The notes: a model not told the origin generated them from the sequence alone. A stretch of 64,000 nt of DNA from Pempheris klunzingeri (GCF_042242105.1 NC_092030.1:3573501-3637500), one strand, 5' to 3'; positions 14,219 through 27,199 are shown, counted from the stretch's first letter. Program-made: numbers and translations.

Positions 14219-14600
14219 AATAAAAAAGGAGAGGAAAAAGAGGGAAAGGAGGAAAGTAAGCAAATAAGACTAGAGAAATAGGTTAACAGAAGAGACAAGA
14301 GAAATCAGATGGCTTTTGTTTTATCGGTTTGTTGACTATTCCTCAAATTAATTTCCTTTTGTGTTTAGATGCTTTGTTCATACTGTTCATCTGAGATTCA
14401 TGCCAATAAAAGTACTGAATGGGAGAGATGGAGGAAGTAGGAGAAGTCGACAGAAAATCAGCAAGAATAAGGAATCAACAGGAAGAATAAGCAAAGAAAA
14501 AGGGAAGGGGATCATCAGAAAGGGGGAGAGGAGAGAGCTGGGAATGGGAAGGAAGGAAATCAGCGGAGGGATCAGTGGAAAGATTTTGGCAGTGGTCCAG
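14219..14600 (+). repeat. purine-rich (GA-rich) tracts
   Basis: Two purine-biased stretches, about 14219-14300 and 14405-14580, precede the main polypurine tract. The opposite-strand open frame across them encodes only Leu/Ser/Phe/Pro-rich low-complexity sequence. Confidence 0.7.
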
Positions 14601-14889
14601 TCATAGCGCTGACTAAATGTTTTCACTCTCATCAAATTAAGGTTAAAGACTATAGTAGCCACAGAGAAAAGCAGCACACACAACGTTGTTCCATTGTAAC
14701 ACCTGGACACTTCTGAGTCAGGCGCCGTCACACATAAGAGCACACAGGCACACGCAAACACACCGGCAGCAAAGCATGCTGGTCTCATCCAAGTGGAACC
14801 CCACTGTGCAGCTGAGAGCATCCTCCATTAACTCCATCACATACATACAAATACAGACATGTATGTGTTAGTCCGTCTCTCTCTGTGGC

Positions 14890-14918
14890 AGACACACACA
14901 CACACACACACACACACA
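14890..14918. repeat. (CA)n microsatellite bordering polypurine tract
   Basis: About fourteen CA units that lead directly into the long polypurine tract. Confidence 0.9.
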
Positions 14919-15757
14919 GGAGAGGTGAGGGAATGAAAGGAAAGAACACGACAAAACGAAAGGCAAGAGGTAAAGGAAGGGAGAAAAAAGAAAAGGAGGC
15001 ATAAGGAGGAGAGGAAATGAAAGGAAAGAAGAAATGGAGATGAGACATGATGAGATGAAAAAAAGAAAAAGGGAGAGGAGAGGAAAGAATAGAACAAAAG
15101 ATCAAATGGGGAAAAGGGAGTAAAGAAGGGCAGAGGAGAGGAGAAAACATGAAAACATAAGAGGATTGTAAAAGTAGACAGAAGAGGGGGAATGAAAGTA
15201 AATTAAACAAAAGGAGGAGGTACGAAGAAAAGGAGAGAAGAGGAGAGAAACACAGTAAAACTGACGAGAGAAAGAATGAAATGAGACCTGAAAGTAAAAG
15301 AAATGTGATGGAAAGACAAAACGGAGAAACGGCACAACAGAATGAAAGGAAAGAAAGAAAGGAGAGGAGGAGCAAGCAGTATAAAGGAAAAAATAAGGCT
15401 GAGAAAGAAAAGTGGAGGAAAGATGGAGACAGATAAAGGAAAAGAGGAGGAGAAGAGATGAAAACAAGGGAAGGAAAGTGGATAGAGAATGAGGAGAGGA
15501 GGAAAAAAGGCAGGAAGAAAGGAGAAGGTAGGATTAGAGAACAGCAGGTGAAGAGAAAGAAAGAAAGAAAGGAGAGAACTGAGAAGGAAAACTAATGAGA
15601 AAAAAGGAAACTGGAGATGAGGAGGAAAGAGGAAAGGAAAGTGGGAGAAAGGAAAAGAGGAGAAGTGATGGGGGAGTAAAAGTGGCTTGTGGACAAATGA
15701 AGACAAAGGAGAGAAAAGTTGAAGAAGAAGAAGACGAGCCAAGACCGAGGAGTGCAT
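14919..15757 (+). repeat. long polypurine tract (about 0.84 kb)
   Basis: The + strand is almost wholly A and G, with isolated C or T residues. It contains GGAAA-, GAAAG- and GAGGA-type words but no single fixed unit. The opposite strand is therefore polypyrimidine. Its long Ser/Phe/Leu/Pro open frames result from having few stop codons (TTT, TCC, CTC), not from a protein. Tracts of this kind can form triplex (H-DNA) structures and are known to impede polymerases. Confidence 0.9.
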
Positions 15758-15998
15758 CGACCTCCTCTTTGTTTGTGCTCCATGTGTGTCGGCATGATTG
15801 CAAACAAAACGAGCAGCTCAGTTAGTTAGTTAGTTAGCAGGGGAATCAGTGAGTACTTAGGCCCCAATTATCCACTAAATCTGCCTCTCTCTCTAAATGA
15901 GATTATTGCCACACACAGAAGCTGTGGCTCCCATTGGGTTCCATTAACTTTGATTACTCCTCATTATTTACTTACAGCTCTGCCACTGTTATTGCTTT

Positions 15999-16023
15999 CA
16001 CACACACACACACACACACACAC
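15999..16023. repeat. (CA)n microsatellite
   Basis: About twelve CA units at the end of the purine-rich region. More GA-rich sequence follows at about 16190-16540. Confidence 0.9.
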
Positions 16024-16599
16024 GAAGAAAGAAGAGGAGAGGATGGGGGTCGATGCAAACAGAAGCACACATATAGTTATATACAAACATTATATTAAGA
16101 CTGAGGGAGATCCACTTCACCAAAGTGTAAGTAATAAAGACTAAACAGTAAAATTGCATATTTGAGTATAGACTTAGAAAACATGCGTTGTGAGAAAAGC
16201 AAAAAGATGAACAAAGGAAAGGGCTGCAGAGAGCAGAGAAAGAAAAGAATGGCAGAAAAGAGTCAGACGTGTAGATGTGTGTGTCAGTGAGGATGAAAGG
16301 AGATGGTGAAAAACAGAGGGAATGACTATTTAAATAGAGAGACGGAGGGAACCGTCAAACACCACCATCAACATTTCATTTCATTGCACACATGCTGGTA
16401 ATACAGTTTTCGGGGGAATAGCATCGAACGAAGGAAGAGAGAGGGAGCTGAAGAGAGAAGGAAGTAGTGCAACAAAGGAGTAGGTGAGTCATCGTGGAGG
16501 GAAACAAAGAAGAGGATGGTAGAAAAAGAAGAGAAAGAACTAAACATACAGACAAATTCTGATACAGGGAAAGAAATTATCCTCAACAGCATTGTTTGT

Positions 16600-17640
16600 T
16601 TGCTCCGACATGTAACAGTAAGAAAAGTTTGTAGTTAATGACGACTGTTTTCTGTCAGGAGCAACGGGAGAAGTAAGGAGATGTTGTTACATTCCTGCAA
16701 AAGCTTGTAGGGAGACAAAAACAGTGTTTTTCCCCTAAACTTAAACAAATAGCAGAGTCATCAAGAGTAAAACCACACAGGCACAGGACAAATCTGCACA
16801 CTGCCCATATAAGTCACATCAATTTGACAAAATACTAACAAACTTCTTTGCTTTTTTAGAGCTTTCAGCTGCATCTGACAGTCAGTTCATCAGCAGTCAT
16901 GCTCGGGTCTTATCAATAATTTTTGACAATATTCATGTGAATTTATCGAGACACTTATGAACAACGTTGTTGCACTGGATCAGAAAATTCTCCTCGTAGT
17001 TGTGTTAGAGGGCAATGAAATAATTTGTTGTTTAGGTTGTTGGTGGAGGAGAAAATGAGAAAGAGAATTTATCTTTATCTTAGTTAAGAAGTAATTGACG
17101 ACATTACAAATGTACCATTTGTTTTGCATTGTTACAAGGTGAAAGTGTAACAACAAATGCAAAATAAAAAAGTGCTGAATTGAACAGGGAGCGGGGAAAG
17201 AGGATTTCACTCAACCCCTAAGCAAACGCATTTGTTCTTTTCTTTGACAAGGAAAGTAACACTTGTGTTATTAAGGAGGCCCCTCACTACATAAGAAGCC
17301 ATTCCCCTCAAAGCTTTACTGTAGAGAGAAACAAGTTTGTTTGGTGACTGGAGAGCTGTTCAGTTGTTGTTTTGGGGCTGAGCCCAGCGCTCACGGCACA
17401 CACCACTCCTATAATGCCACGCTCTTTGTGCACTGAGATGCCATACGGGCCAAATCACCAGGGTACGAGTGTGTGTGTAAATGTGTTTTGGCGTAATGTG
17501 GTTGTGTGTGTCTGAAACTCATTACCGCATCAGCATCAAGAGATCACAGCTGTTTCGCCTCCGAACTTTCTGATGGAATAAGGAAAGTAAACTATACAGA
17601 AAGCCAGGAGATGTGGGGGGGGGGGAAGAAAAATCAGAAG
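16600..17640. other. intergenic, no gene seen
   Basis: Mostly AT-rich sequence without repeats I recognise. A somewhat GC-richer segment around 17360-17430 and a run of G at about 17616-17625 are the only local features. Confidence 0.55.
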
Positions 17641-17649
17641 GAGAGAGAA

Positions 17650-18350
17650 CTCAGCTCTGAGGCCTAATTTCACCGACATTGTCCCTCGCCTAATTGCAAA
17701 AATCCCTCCGTCTCTCCTTCCCTCCCTGTCGTGCGGCTCTGTGGCGCTCCAAGGTAAAAAAGAAGTCGGGTTCTAATTTCATTTTGGTTTGTCTTAGGAC
17801 AACTCTTAGATGTTTAATTCTATCCCAATTTCATGTAATCAGGCGAAAGACTTCCCTAGAGGGAGGGCAATGCAGGCCAGGGCCAGGCGTGTGCTATTTG
17901 CAAATGTAATTGGTCCACCTTTATTCTGCTCTCCCTCATGTTCAGGCTGTCTTTCTCTCTTTTGTCTGGCTTATACTCCATTATCTTCTCATCCTCTTCT
18001 TTTCCCATCTTTTCCAGTAACCCTACATCCCCCTTTTCTTCCCATCTCCTTCCTTTCCTCCTCCCCCGTCCCTCTCTTTCGCTCCCCTCCAGGCGAAGCC
18101 AGCGTGGTTGTTATTGTGATTTCATATTTTCTTCTCATCCCTGCCTCTGCAGCCTCTGGACATTGACTACAAAATCCATTATCATTTGTATATTTTAATT
18201 ATGCAAATGAGGATAGCTCAGCTGGCCTGTTGGAGGCTGCAGGGGAGAAAGCAGGAACTCCATTGCGGGTGATTACAATTCATCCGCTCGTCTCGCTTTA
18301 ATTGTAACAAGCTAATTACCTTGTTTCCATTTAGTTTGAACAATGCCAAA
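17650..18350. promoter_or_regulatory. candidate enhancer cluster in gene desert
   Basis: A 700 bp repeat-poor block dense in homeodomain cores (CTAATT, TAATTG, GTAATT, TTAATTAT). It also has an octamer-like ATTTGCAAAT at about 17896-17905, a perfect POU octamer ATGCAAAT at 18201-18208, and GATTACAATT followed by AAGCTAATTACC near 18270-18320. The middle (about 17935-18090) is pyrimidine-rich. This motif mix is typical of ancient developmental enhancers. The nearest recognised gene is skor2, about 18 kb downstream, so a role as its enhancer is plausible but inferred. Confidence 0.45.
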
Positions 18351-18359
18351 TAGAAAAGA

Positions 18360-21180
18360 GAACAGTGATAGCTTTGGCTAACTCACATGGCAAAGCTAGC
18401 TGACAGGCATGAAGAGGGAGGAGGGTGGGTGAGGGAGGAATGAGAAATGAAGAAGGGAAGATAGAAAGACTTTTGTAATACCTTTGAGAAAGGAGTTTAC
18501 AACTATGGAAAGTCATCACTGCAGACAAACATTAGCAGCACTGTATATGTGTTTGAGCGGTCAATGCTGTGCATTGTGGGATAAAGTTGCATTGCGTGGC
18601 ACCAAAGATCTGAATCAGACTCAACTTTTTCACTGGTTAGCCCAGTGTTTTTATTGCCACGCCATCTGTGTCACCTCAGTCCTAATGCTGGTCTGAACAC
18701 ATTCTTGGCATGACGTTTTGTCTGATAACAGAAAGGACTGAGTGCAAATAAGGGGTCATAGCAAGTGACCTGTGGAATAATTTTGGGGTTGACAGTTAAG
18801 ACCTACAGCTTGCATTAGGTGTTCTATAAATGCATGAGTGGTTATTCTTACTCTTCTTAGGACTGGACTAACTAGAGTGCTGAATTTAAAGTTTCTCTTT
18901 GGCCTTTGAGGCTGATAAAAACCATTTTTGTAAACCCAAAGTAAAAAGTTTACTGTTCTTGAGCACTTTTGATTGTTCTCTTCTGAACTTTAAGTCTTTC
19001 TAGTTTACTATCAAATAATTAGAATTATTATAAGTGATAATGAACCAAAGTTGAAACGTGAGCCAATTATATACAAGTGATGTGTGCATCATATCAGACG
19101 GTTGTGGTGAAGATTGAGCTGAGTCTGCAGGCCAGGCTAATAATTTACCATTTGGTCAGAATTATTCTAAGTGATGCTGAACTAGATTTAAAGAGGGGCA
19201 TACATGTTTTTTATGTCATTGTTTAAATGCACTCCTGTTACAAAATAAATAAATGTTGTGACAGGAGCCATGAGTTATTAAAATGGTTTTACACAGATTG
19301 GAAAGATCCCTCCCATGGCCAGTATTAGGGCTCCTGTCAACTCAAAGAAAATGCCTGCAGACTCTTGAAAGCAGCTAAACAGGTTACAGTGAGGAAAAAG
19401 CAGCATTTTATTCCTTGGAAAATCGGAATTCGAGGAATGATGTTTTAAAACATTCTCCCTTCAAAAAGGAACAAAGGCTATCATCCAGGACTTACATAGG
19501 ATTACAGTGCGTAACGGGCTCATAGTCCGCTTGGATCACTCTACATGAGACCAGGATTGTGTTTCTGCCAGAGGTGTTCAGTCCCGTATTCACTCTGTTC
19601 AGAGGTTTCTCACTGAAATGAGTCCAGGGCTTCTGGGGACCAAGACCAGGCCTCAGCTGAGCAAGATCTCATTATCTCTCCCTCCCATAGACCCATGCGC
19701 ACACATTCATAGGCACTTCCTGTACATAGACGTACACACACAGACATGTATTCACACATGCACACACCCTGTCATGCCACGATGAGCACCATGTCACAAT
19801 GAGGGAGCCTATATGTATGTCACCGTGAACAAGACACTCCTATGTGAAGTATATTACTGGTTTAAAGGAGATGATATATTTTGCCACGGGCTCAAAAGGC
19901 CACACTTTCTTTTACTGTTTCTCTTACTATATCTGTTTCTCTGTGCCTCTCACACACACACACACACACACTTGGCGACAGACACTTGTATCCACTACCA
20001 AAATATCAGCAGTCATTTCTTCCATCAGCACACACCGTCCACCATCCATCACATCCACATGCACACTTGGCATGCAAAGATTATACACTAACCCATTCCA
20101 CATGACCCATAGAAAGGCACCTATACACACACACACTAATACATATCCACTAAAATATCGTACTCATCTCCACTCTCTACCAGCTTGCCATGTTCCTCTT
20201 GCCAACTCCCACCTTCTCCATGCCCACCTACTTTGTGTTGCCATCAGGGAGAAACTTGAAAGGTATTTGAAGCTGTCTTCCTTAATCATTTCCCGGATCC
20301 CGCAGGACACACTTTGTGACGTGACAGAGGAAGGACTAAGCGGGGGGGAGAGAGGTAAAGAGGAGGAAGAACAGGGGCGAGAGAAAGCGATGTCACACAT
20401 CAGACAAGTCCTCTCCAAGGGCTCAGCAGGAACGCCCAGTGACACAGATGGAAGGAGTGAAAGACTAGAAACAGAACCATGCTAGGTTTTCTTAGAGGTT
20501 GCAGTAAAATATGTACAATTTCAAGTGTTTACATAATGGAGCTGCAGGAATTAGTCAAATTCACAAGACCACTTATGTGACCCCAATTATAATCTTTTTG
20601 CAAGGAGATCTAAACTGGGTCATGGGCCTCATTCTGCCACCACCTCCATCCCCTCTCCATCTGTGACATAACTAGATGTATTTTATAATAACATTACATC
20701 TCATGGTGACAGGCTAGACTTAGTCCCTATGTTGTCGGACCATTAAAAGTTTGATAATCCATGCTTTTGCCTCTTATCTCAGTATTCCACATCATGCTTT
20801 ATTCTTCCATAGGCATATTTTGGCCAAACACTCAAATTAAGTAAACTTAGTGTCACACTGCAATCTAGTGATGATAACATGTTATTTAGGATTACAATTT
20901 ACAAATGATTTGTGCTTTGTCATTCAGCAGGTGGTTAGTGCTTGACTTTGCAGTAATTTATCACATTTAGCACGTCACAATGTCAGGAAAGAGAAAAGGT
21001 TTAGAATTTTGGCAATATGGGAAAGTTAGAGTCAAACCACCCAAGCAGTCCAATCAGGCGCTGATTTGAATAAAACTGACATCTGCACCACAGGTCACAC
21101 ACCAGGCTTCAGTTAGTTTGATAATCATTAGTTGGACATGTGATGCACCCTGTAGAGCCTGCACCCACTGCGAGGTGTAT
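18360..21180. other. intergenic, no gene seen
   Basis: Low-complexity and AT-rich DNA with a CA array at about 19950-19971. The open frame at 19844-20485 passes through the CA array and then a Glu/Lys/Gly-rich stretch, with no domain or start context to support it as a gene. Confidence 0.6.
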
Positions 21181-21189
21181 GCTGGTACA

Positions 21190-21592
21190 GTTTGCAGCTG
21201 AGTTTGAAGACGGTTTTTAATCCAGGCCAGGGTACTGTGTCAGAGGACAGCGGACTGCTCCATTCAGGTTTAGAGCGAGGTCCTGTCCCAAGTGAAGGAT
21301 CTTGGGGTGTTGTTCATTAGTGTGGGTGGGAGCTGAGTCCGAAGACAAGTCTCTTGATTTACCAGTTGTTCTGTATTCCCTGCTTCCTCACCTATGGTCA
21401 TGAGCCACCCACAATTCACTCAGAGTAGTACCGCTGCTCTTTTGCTTTGATAGAAGCCTGTTGAGGTGGTGTCAGTATCTGATCAGAATACGATGGAGTC
21501 CAGCCTGATTGCATCAGGATCAGTTGGGCAGAGATTGAGAACACGTGTAGGTAGAAGAAAGTCTGGGCTACCTTGTTTAACCTTCTGTTGAA
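21190..21592 (+). mobile_element. degraded LINE reverse-transcriptase fragment
   Basis: Two blocks match, in order, the 3' part of a very common teleost non-LTR retrotransposon ORF. The first (about 21290-21405) still translates in pieces as a 'LGVLF'-like motif, a 'LLIYQ'-like stretch and 'LTYGHE'. The second (about 21425-21592) keeps the downstream segments around 'ccgctgctcttttg', 'ttgaggtggtgtcag' and 'gtctgggctaccttg'. The intervening and flanking parts are deleted or frameshifted, so this is a dead 5'-truncated copy. The family is probably RTE-like but not certain. Confidence 0.7.
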
Positions 21593-21989
21593 ATACAACA
21601 AATTTGGGGGAAAAAACCAAACAAAAAAAATCAGTATTTCATGTAGTTTACACTTTAGTACTCCCTACTCTGTCTATGTTAACACTGATTTAAAGAAATA
21701 GTACTTTAAACAAGAAAAGACAAATAATTGTTTGTCCTCATCAAATGTGTGGGCATTCTCAGTTATAAGACTTCAGTACAAATGCTGCTTATGTATTTTT
21801 TTAATCCTAATCCGGAAAACCTATGTCACACAACAGTAAGACCATAATGGAAGCATCTGGGGCCAATAATTCCCATCTTTTTCTACTTACATTTGAAAAG
21901 TTAATATTAATGTGTACATTTGTGCATCATTGCGTGTGTTTATGAATGGTAAATCTCCTGGGCTTGCTGTGCACAACTTATCCATACTT

Positions 21990-22345
21990 GTGTTTGTTAA
22001 GACCAGACGCACACACAGGAGGATGGACTCAAAAGCTCGACACAAAGCAAAACAGATTGCTAAAGGTGCAGTTTAATAAACAGACTAAATCAAAAAAATA
22101 CTTATAAATATTAAGTAATACTAACCTGACTAGAACACTTGACACAAGGGCACAAGACAATCTGGCACAGGACAGGGGAAAACACAGAATACATGCACCA
22201 GGGAAGGGAGCACAGGAGGAAACAATCACAGTACAATCACAGGAGCTGGAGGGAAAAGTTGAACGCCACAATAAAACAGGAAGTAACAGAAAGAACTCAT
22301 GAACTAAACTTAACAAACTTGGTGAGACGTGACAGTGTCTCACAC
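21990..22345. repeat. unclassified interspersed repeat fragment
   Basis: A-rich sequence with the phrases 'acaagacaatctggcac', 'aggaggaaacaatcac' and 'aacaggaagtaacag'. Wording like this recurs in many teleost genomes as part of a dispersed repeat, identified here from memory. No terminal repeats, coding frame or target-site duplication could be defined. Confidence 0.4.
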
Positions 22346-22359
22346 CAAAGTTGAACATC

Positions 22360-24050
22360 ATTTATGATAATAAAGAATGAGCAGATTAATCAGATGACAT
22401 TCAAGCAGAAGTTGAAATAAGGTCTCAGGTCTTCAGGGTTTATATGTATAAATACAAATATCTTACATAGAGATTATTTATATCTCAGAAGGTTGAGGAA
22501 TACTTACCCTTAACCCTTATAGAAATGTGCCACTGGCAAAACCTCTGATCCTATTATAACTCCCGATTACTTTAATATACAGATGTCACGCTATATTAAA
22601 GCTGCTGTAAATACCAGAAAGTCTTAATGTACACAGACAGAAATAGAGCGATTTGATATCCGTGGTAAATACGCAGCAATCACAGATCACAAAGTACTGA
22701 GTATCTGACCCATATGAACAGTATTACTGTAAAACGCCACGTGTCTCCATCTCCCTGTTATCTCATGGCCATTTAAGTGTTGAGCAGTCCTCAGGAGCCT
22801 CAGACCCATGGTGCACACCACTGTGAGGTTTAGTGATGACAGCATCCATTTGTTTGTATGTTTGTCTGATTGTATGTGTGTGTTTGCTTCTATATGTGAG
22901 TGTATTGTTTAGCTGTATACACTCTGACTACACAATACTCATTAAAAAATTACTTTAGTCAAGGATTTGCCTTATGCAGAGACAATCTGTCTGTTTTTCA
23001 ACTGGTGTTTGTCATTGGGACAAAGCAGAGAGGGAATCAAGTAAAAAATAATCATGTATTAAATCTTTGTCATTTAATTAATAAGGATTTGATTAATTTC
23101 AGGTACGACACATTAACTAGATTCAAGATTTCAACTTTTTACATGTCGGTCTACATTTCCACACCACACATACAGCATACTGTGCATAATGTGCATACAA
23201 ATGTGAAATAAAGCTCAGCTATCTTTGGAACCGGTTTGTCCTTTGGCCGAACGTGAACCTGATGTTTCAGATACATCTCAGAGGCTTATAAAACGGTGCC
23301 CTGTATCAGCTGGAGAGACGAAAGCCATAAGCAACTAATCCCACATCTCTGGAATGTGTCATTCACAGCCTGGCCATCACTGGGAGCACACCTAAAAGTT
23401 TGTGTCACCAGTGTTAGGGTGACTCCTGTCCCTTTAATTTGTTTACCATGCACTCAATGGAGTCTTCATTTGCTGTTCAGAGCTAAAGCGTACTGTGATG
23501 TAAATGGACTTTTCAGCCATAACAATTAAATGTTAAATTACATATTTTCAGGTTCATACCAACCCTTTCCTCTTTTTATCAGTAGACAAGGTTTGTTGAA
23601 ACAACTTGCTGTGCTGTTGAAGTACTGGAGTTCCAACACAGAATATTTCCTTGCATAAGAACTTGAACATTAAAAAAAAGAGACAAAGACAGGAATTCAA
23701 ACTGTCTGCTGTGTCCCTGCACAGTTTCACATCTGTTATAGAGGCGACCAGACAACACATTTAAAGATCCACTTCCTCTTAAATATCTTGTTTGTAGCTT
23801 CTGGACTTCAAATACAACTCAGAGGTTTAGCAGCAGTTTGAAATCGGAGAGTGAGGTGAAAAGAGGAGAGAAGCTGAGAGAGAGGGATTTAAACGTTAGC
23901 ATTCATTTAGAGATCAGACACTCAGAGGATCATTTTAAAACTGTGTCTGAAAAATAACCATTTTAAATCGCCATGCACCACATGACCTTGCATATCTCTC
24001 CAGCACTGAGTGTGTACGTGTACGTATGTGTAAGTAATCATCTATAGTGG
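22360..24050. other. intergenic, no gene seen
   Basis: AT-rich sequence. The open frames at 22900-23211 and 23296-23529 have no recognisable motifs or splice context. Confidence 0.55.
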
Positions 24051-24057
24051 AAACACA

Positions 24058-24246
24058 AACTATCCTATATGGCCGAAATATGAGAGCACCCAAGCATTGC
24101 ACCTATATGTGATTATTAAACATTTCATTCCATAACCATGGGTGCTATAACAGCCTGCTCCCCTCTGGGGAGGCCTGTCACCATATTTTGGAACTTGCCT
24201 GCAGGGATTTGCTCCCATTCAGCCTCAAGAGCATTAGTAATGCTAA
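24058..24246. mobile_element. Tc1/mariner-like element fragment (terminal end)
   Basis: The segment starts with a degenerate terminal sequence 'tatatggccgaaatatg', followed by 'attccataaccatgggtg', 'ctataacagcctgctcccc' and 'attcagcctcaagagcatt'. These phrases appear in the order found in one end of a common fish Tc1-like transposon family. It stops abruptly at about 24246, so only one end is kept and no transposase can be made. Confidence 0.7.
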
Positions 24247-24249
24247 GGT

Positions 24250-25790
24250 AAATGGGAGGAATAGCCTAGTTTAGAGGGGATGAAATAAAACTGTGAATGA
24301 TCATAGACACAGTGGGTCTGAATTTGACAATTTTCCTCAGCTGGAAAAACCTTAAATGAATCAAGCACTTCATGTCAAGAGTCAGTGTCTGGTCCATAGA
24401 GCCTCCTTGAGTTTGAAAGAGGGGATTTATAAGAAGAGAAAGAAGGGAAAAAAAGACTATGGGATTGTAGAAAATGTCAGGACTGCTTGTTGGACAGTCA
24501 AATATCTACAGAAACCCCCCCTCTATGACGGAACTTTTTCTAAAAGTTTAGCTAATACATGCACCTTGAAAATAAGCTAATAATTTCGGGGCATATAAGC
24601 GGTTTAATAACAGCTTGTTTGAAGGAAGCAGGGAGATGAACAGATTGCTGATCACAGAGAGTACACATGGACAAACAGGTGCAATGACATTTTTAATTGT
24701 AACTAGAGCTAAAGGGCCAAGTCCCAATCATGAAGAGAAAGAGCCTCAGACCAAAAGTACACCATACAGTGTATACTGTCCCCTGTGTCAACTTGTACAT
24801 CTCTTTTTTTCAACATCTTTATTTGCGTGTCACTTTGTGTTCCCAGCACACGGAGCACTTTCATTGTTTGTAATGCTCTGCATTAACATCCTCATGATTA
24901 AACTTCTGGGCCAATCAGAATGGCTGAATGCCTGGGATTACTGCTGCAACATCTGGGACTACACTAATGGCTGCATATGTTTTTAATGTTTAGATTTAGA
25001 AATCAACATGTTGCTCTTAATTTCATCAAAAGAGCGAGAGGGTGAGTAACGCTGGTGGCGGGAGGGATTTAACCTTAAAATAAGTATATCAGGACTGATG
25101 ACGAGAGACCCACCAAAAGTGTGTGTGTCCCTGAGCACTTAAGGAAACCCAAATAGCTCCATCTGTCAATTTTACACTCTGTGATTCTTACTTAGTGCAC
25201 ACAGCCCCTGTAAGTGTAATATGCTGTGGGGATTTGATAAACCAAATACACACGCCAAAGACACAAATATATTTATGCTCTCAGTCATGATTTTTAATCC
25301 ATGTTTTAGAGTGAAAGCCAGTAAAGGAAGAGTATTTGAAGAGTCAAATGCAGGGCAGCGCGGCCAGTTCAGGACATCTGGAGCTAAAATTAACATGTTA
25401 TGGTTTTTGTGCTTGTGTAGTGTTTTGGACAGATATATCCAGTTCTTCCTAAGAATCCACTCGAGTGTGATTATGGGGAAATTATCCTGTGGTGTGCCTG
25501 ATGTAGAAACATGTGCTGTTCTGATTTCTTCTGCTCAAAGTCTGAGGATTTTTCAAGTCAAAAGAACAGAGTAAGAGTTGCAAATACATCTCAGATTGTG
25601 GAGTTCAATCCTCTTTGACCCTTAAACCACAGAGTGTTCTAATGCTGCTTTTCCATTGCACTCAGCTTCACTCTTCTTGTTTGGAACTGTTCCTTTGTGG
25701 ATAGATAGATTGTAGATAGATGTGCCTAATTTGTGCCTAATCTATTTAGTGGATGCCAAGTTATATCACTGAATGAAGCAAAAGTCTGAA
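24250..25790. other. intergenic, no gene seen
   Basis: No recognisable gene. Open frames at 24356-24580, 24615-24986 and 25221-25574 lack recognisable domains. GATA-type tetranucleotides occur near 25700. Confidence 0.5.
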
Positions 25791-25799
25791 GGTCTCCAA

Positions 25800-25925
25800 A
25801 GTCCTAAGGATTTATCCTCTTGGGACCATGAATGTCCATATAATTGTTGTTGACATATTTCTGCCAACAGACAAACAAATAGATATTCCAATCCCTAGGT
25901 CGCTAGATGTTGTACAGATTGTTGT
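25800..25925. repeat. possible teleost dispersed repeat
   Basis: The order 'gaccatgaatgtc', 'tgttgacatatttctg', 'acagacaaacaaatagat' and 'ccaatccctaggtcgctag' resembles a widespread short teleost repeat with a 'ccatccctagagcc'-type end. This is recognition from memory on a worn copy. Confidence 0.35.
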
Positions 25926-26366
25926 GATTGATGGAACAGGACTAAATAACTAAGACTGACTTGACATTAGCTTCCAGCGTATGTTGTCATCGTATGTGTC
26001 AACTTTTAGACTTATGTTACACTGATGTGCAACAACAGGCTTACATCAAAATCCATTTTGATCAAAAGTACTGTATAAAAGATATTTAACTGGACTGATT
26101 ATCCCTCTGAAATGTAATCAAACTCTAAAATAAGTCTTTTTGATAGTAATATTAATTATATAAGGATAATATACTACATAGGACTGAACCTCAGTAGGTG
26201 TCCAATGTAGGAATTAAAATTGTTTTTACGCTCCTCTTTATTCATAACATCTGTCACTGGGTTGTAAAAAATAGATTACATTAATGTTGAGGGAATGTTA
26301 ATCCACCAAAAATAGATATGAAAAACATCTTGTAGAGTCTAATATTTGTGTATGTATTAAAATGGC

Positions 26367-26367
<1 letters not shown>

Positions 26368-26397
<30 letters not shown>
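26368..26397. repeat. (GT)n microsatellite
   Basis: About fifteen uninterrupted TG units. Confidence 0.9.
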
Positions 26398-26401
<4 letters not shown>

Positions 26402-27199
26402 ATATCAGCGTGCATGCGTTGTGTGCTTGTCAGTTTGCACATGCAGCTCAAGCTTGTTTGGAGATCACCATCAGAAACAGAGAGAATCATATTTCTGTCT
26501 CATCATTAGCACTGTCAGATCAGCGTCTCATATCCTGCATGTCTCTTTCTGCCCTGTTGTTAATCCCTTAGTTCACACACCGTTGTAGAAGGGTATTTAT
26601 GCATCACTGGATCAGCAGTAATTCAGCAAGAGCTCAGGCAGAATAGTAATAACAATAATAACGATAAAAGCTGTTTTGATGTGGGGGATTAGCACATCAA
26701 AAACAATACAGATGTAAAATCCATCCATATGTGCTGCCTATGATCCTGTTTGTGAAGTGAAGCTGTTGTTCTGTCAAAGAAACAAGGTTTGTTTTGTTGA
26801 GCAAAGTCATCACAGATACATTTGGAGAGTTACTTCAGGGGAAGAAACGACAGTGAGAAATGTAAAAGGACATTTCATCAGTTCTAAAACTGTCAAAATG
26901 TTTGCTTACTCAAATGTGAATAATAATTTATATACCATATAAACTAAAACCAGTCAAAATACTTTGGTCCTTCAGTAATAAAAATGATTACATATTTGAT
27001 AAGATAACATGCTGTTATTCTGCTAAACTTGCTGTGTGTGTTTTTGTGTGTGCGTCATTTTGCTTGCCTCTTGTGTCCCGCATCTGTGATTCAACTTAAG
27101 CCACCTCATCCTTTCTCACACACACACACACACACATGCACAGATTCACTGTTGTCTCACAGAGGGAAAAAAAAGACAGCTATTTAATACTTGTTGTTA

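Noticed and set aside
14785..15807. Long minus-strand open frames (up to about 196 aa) rich in Leu, Ser, Phe and Pro
   Set aside because: They are the polypyrimidine complement of the polypurine tract. Stop codons are rare by composition and no domain or splice context supports a gene.
19844..20485. A 213 aa + strand open frame
   Set aside because: It crosses a CA array (poly Thr-His) and then a Glu/Lys/Gly-rich stretch. No recognisable family and no initiation context.
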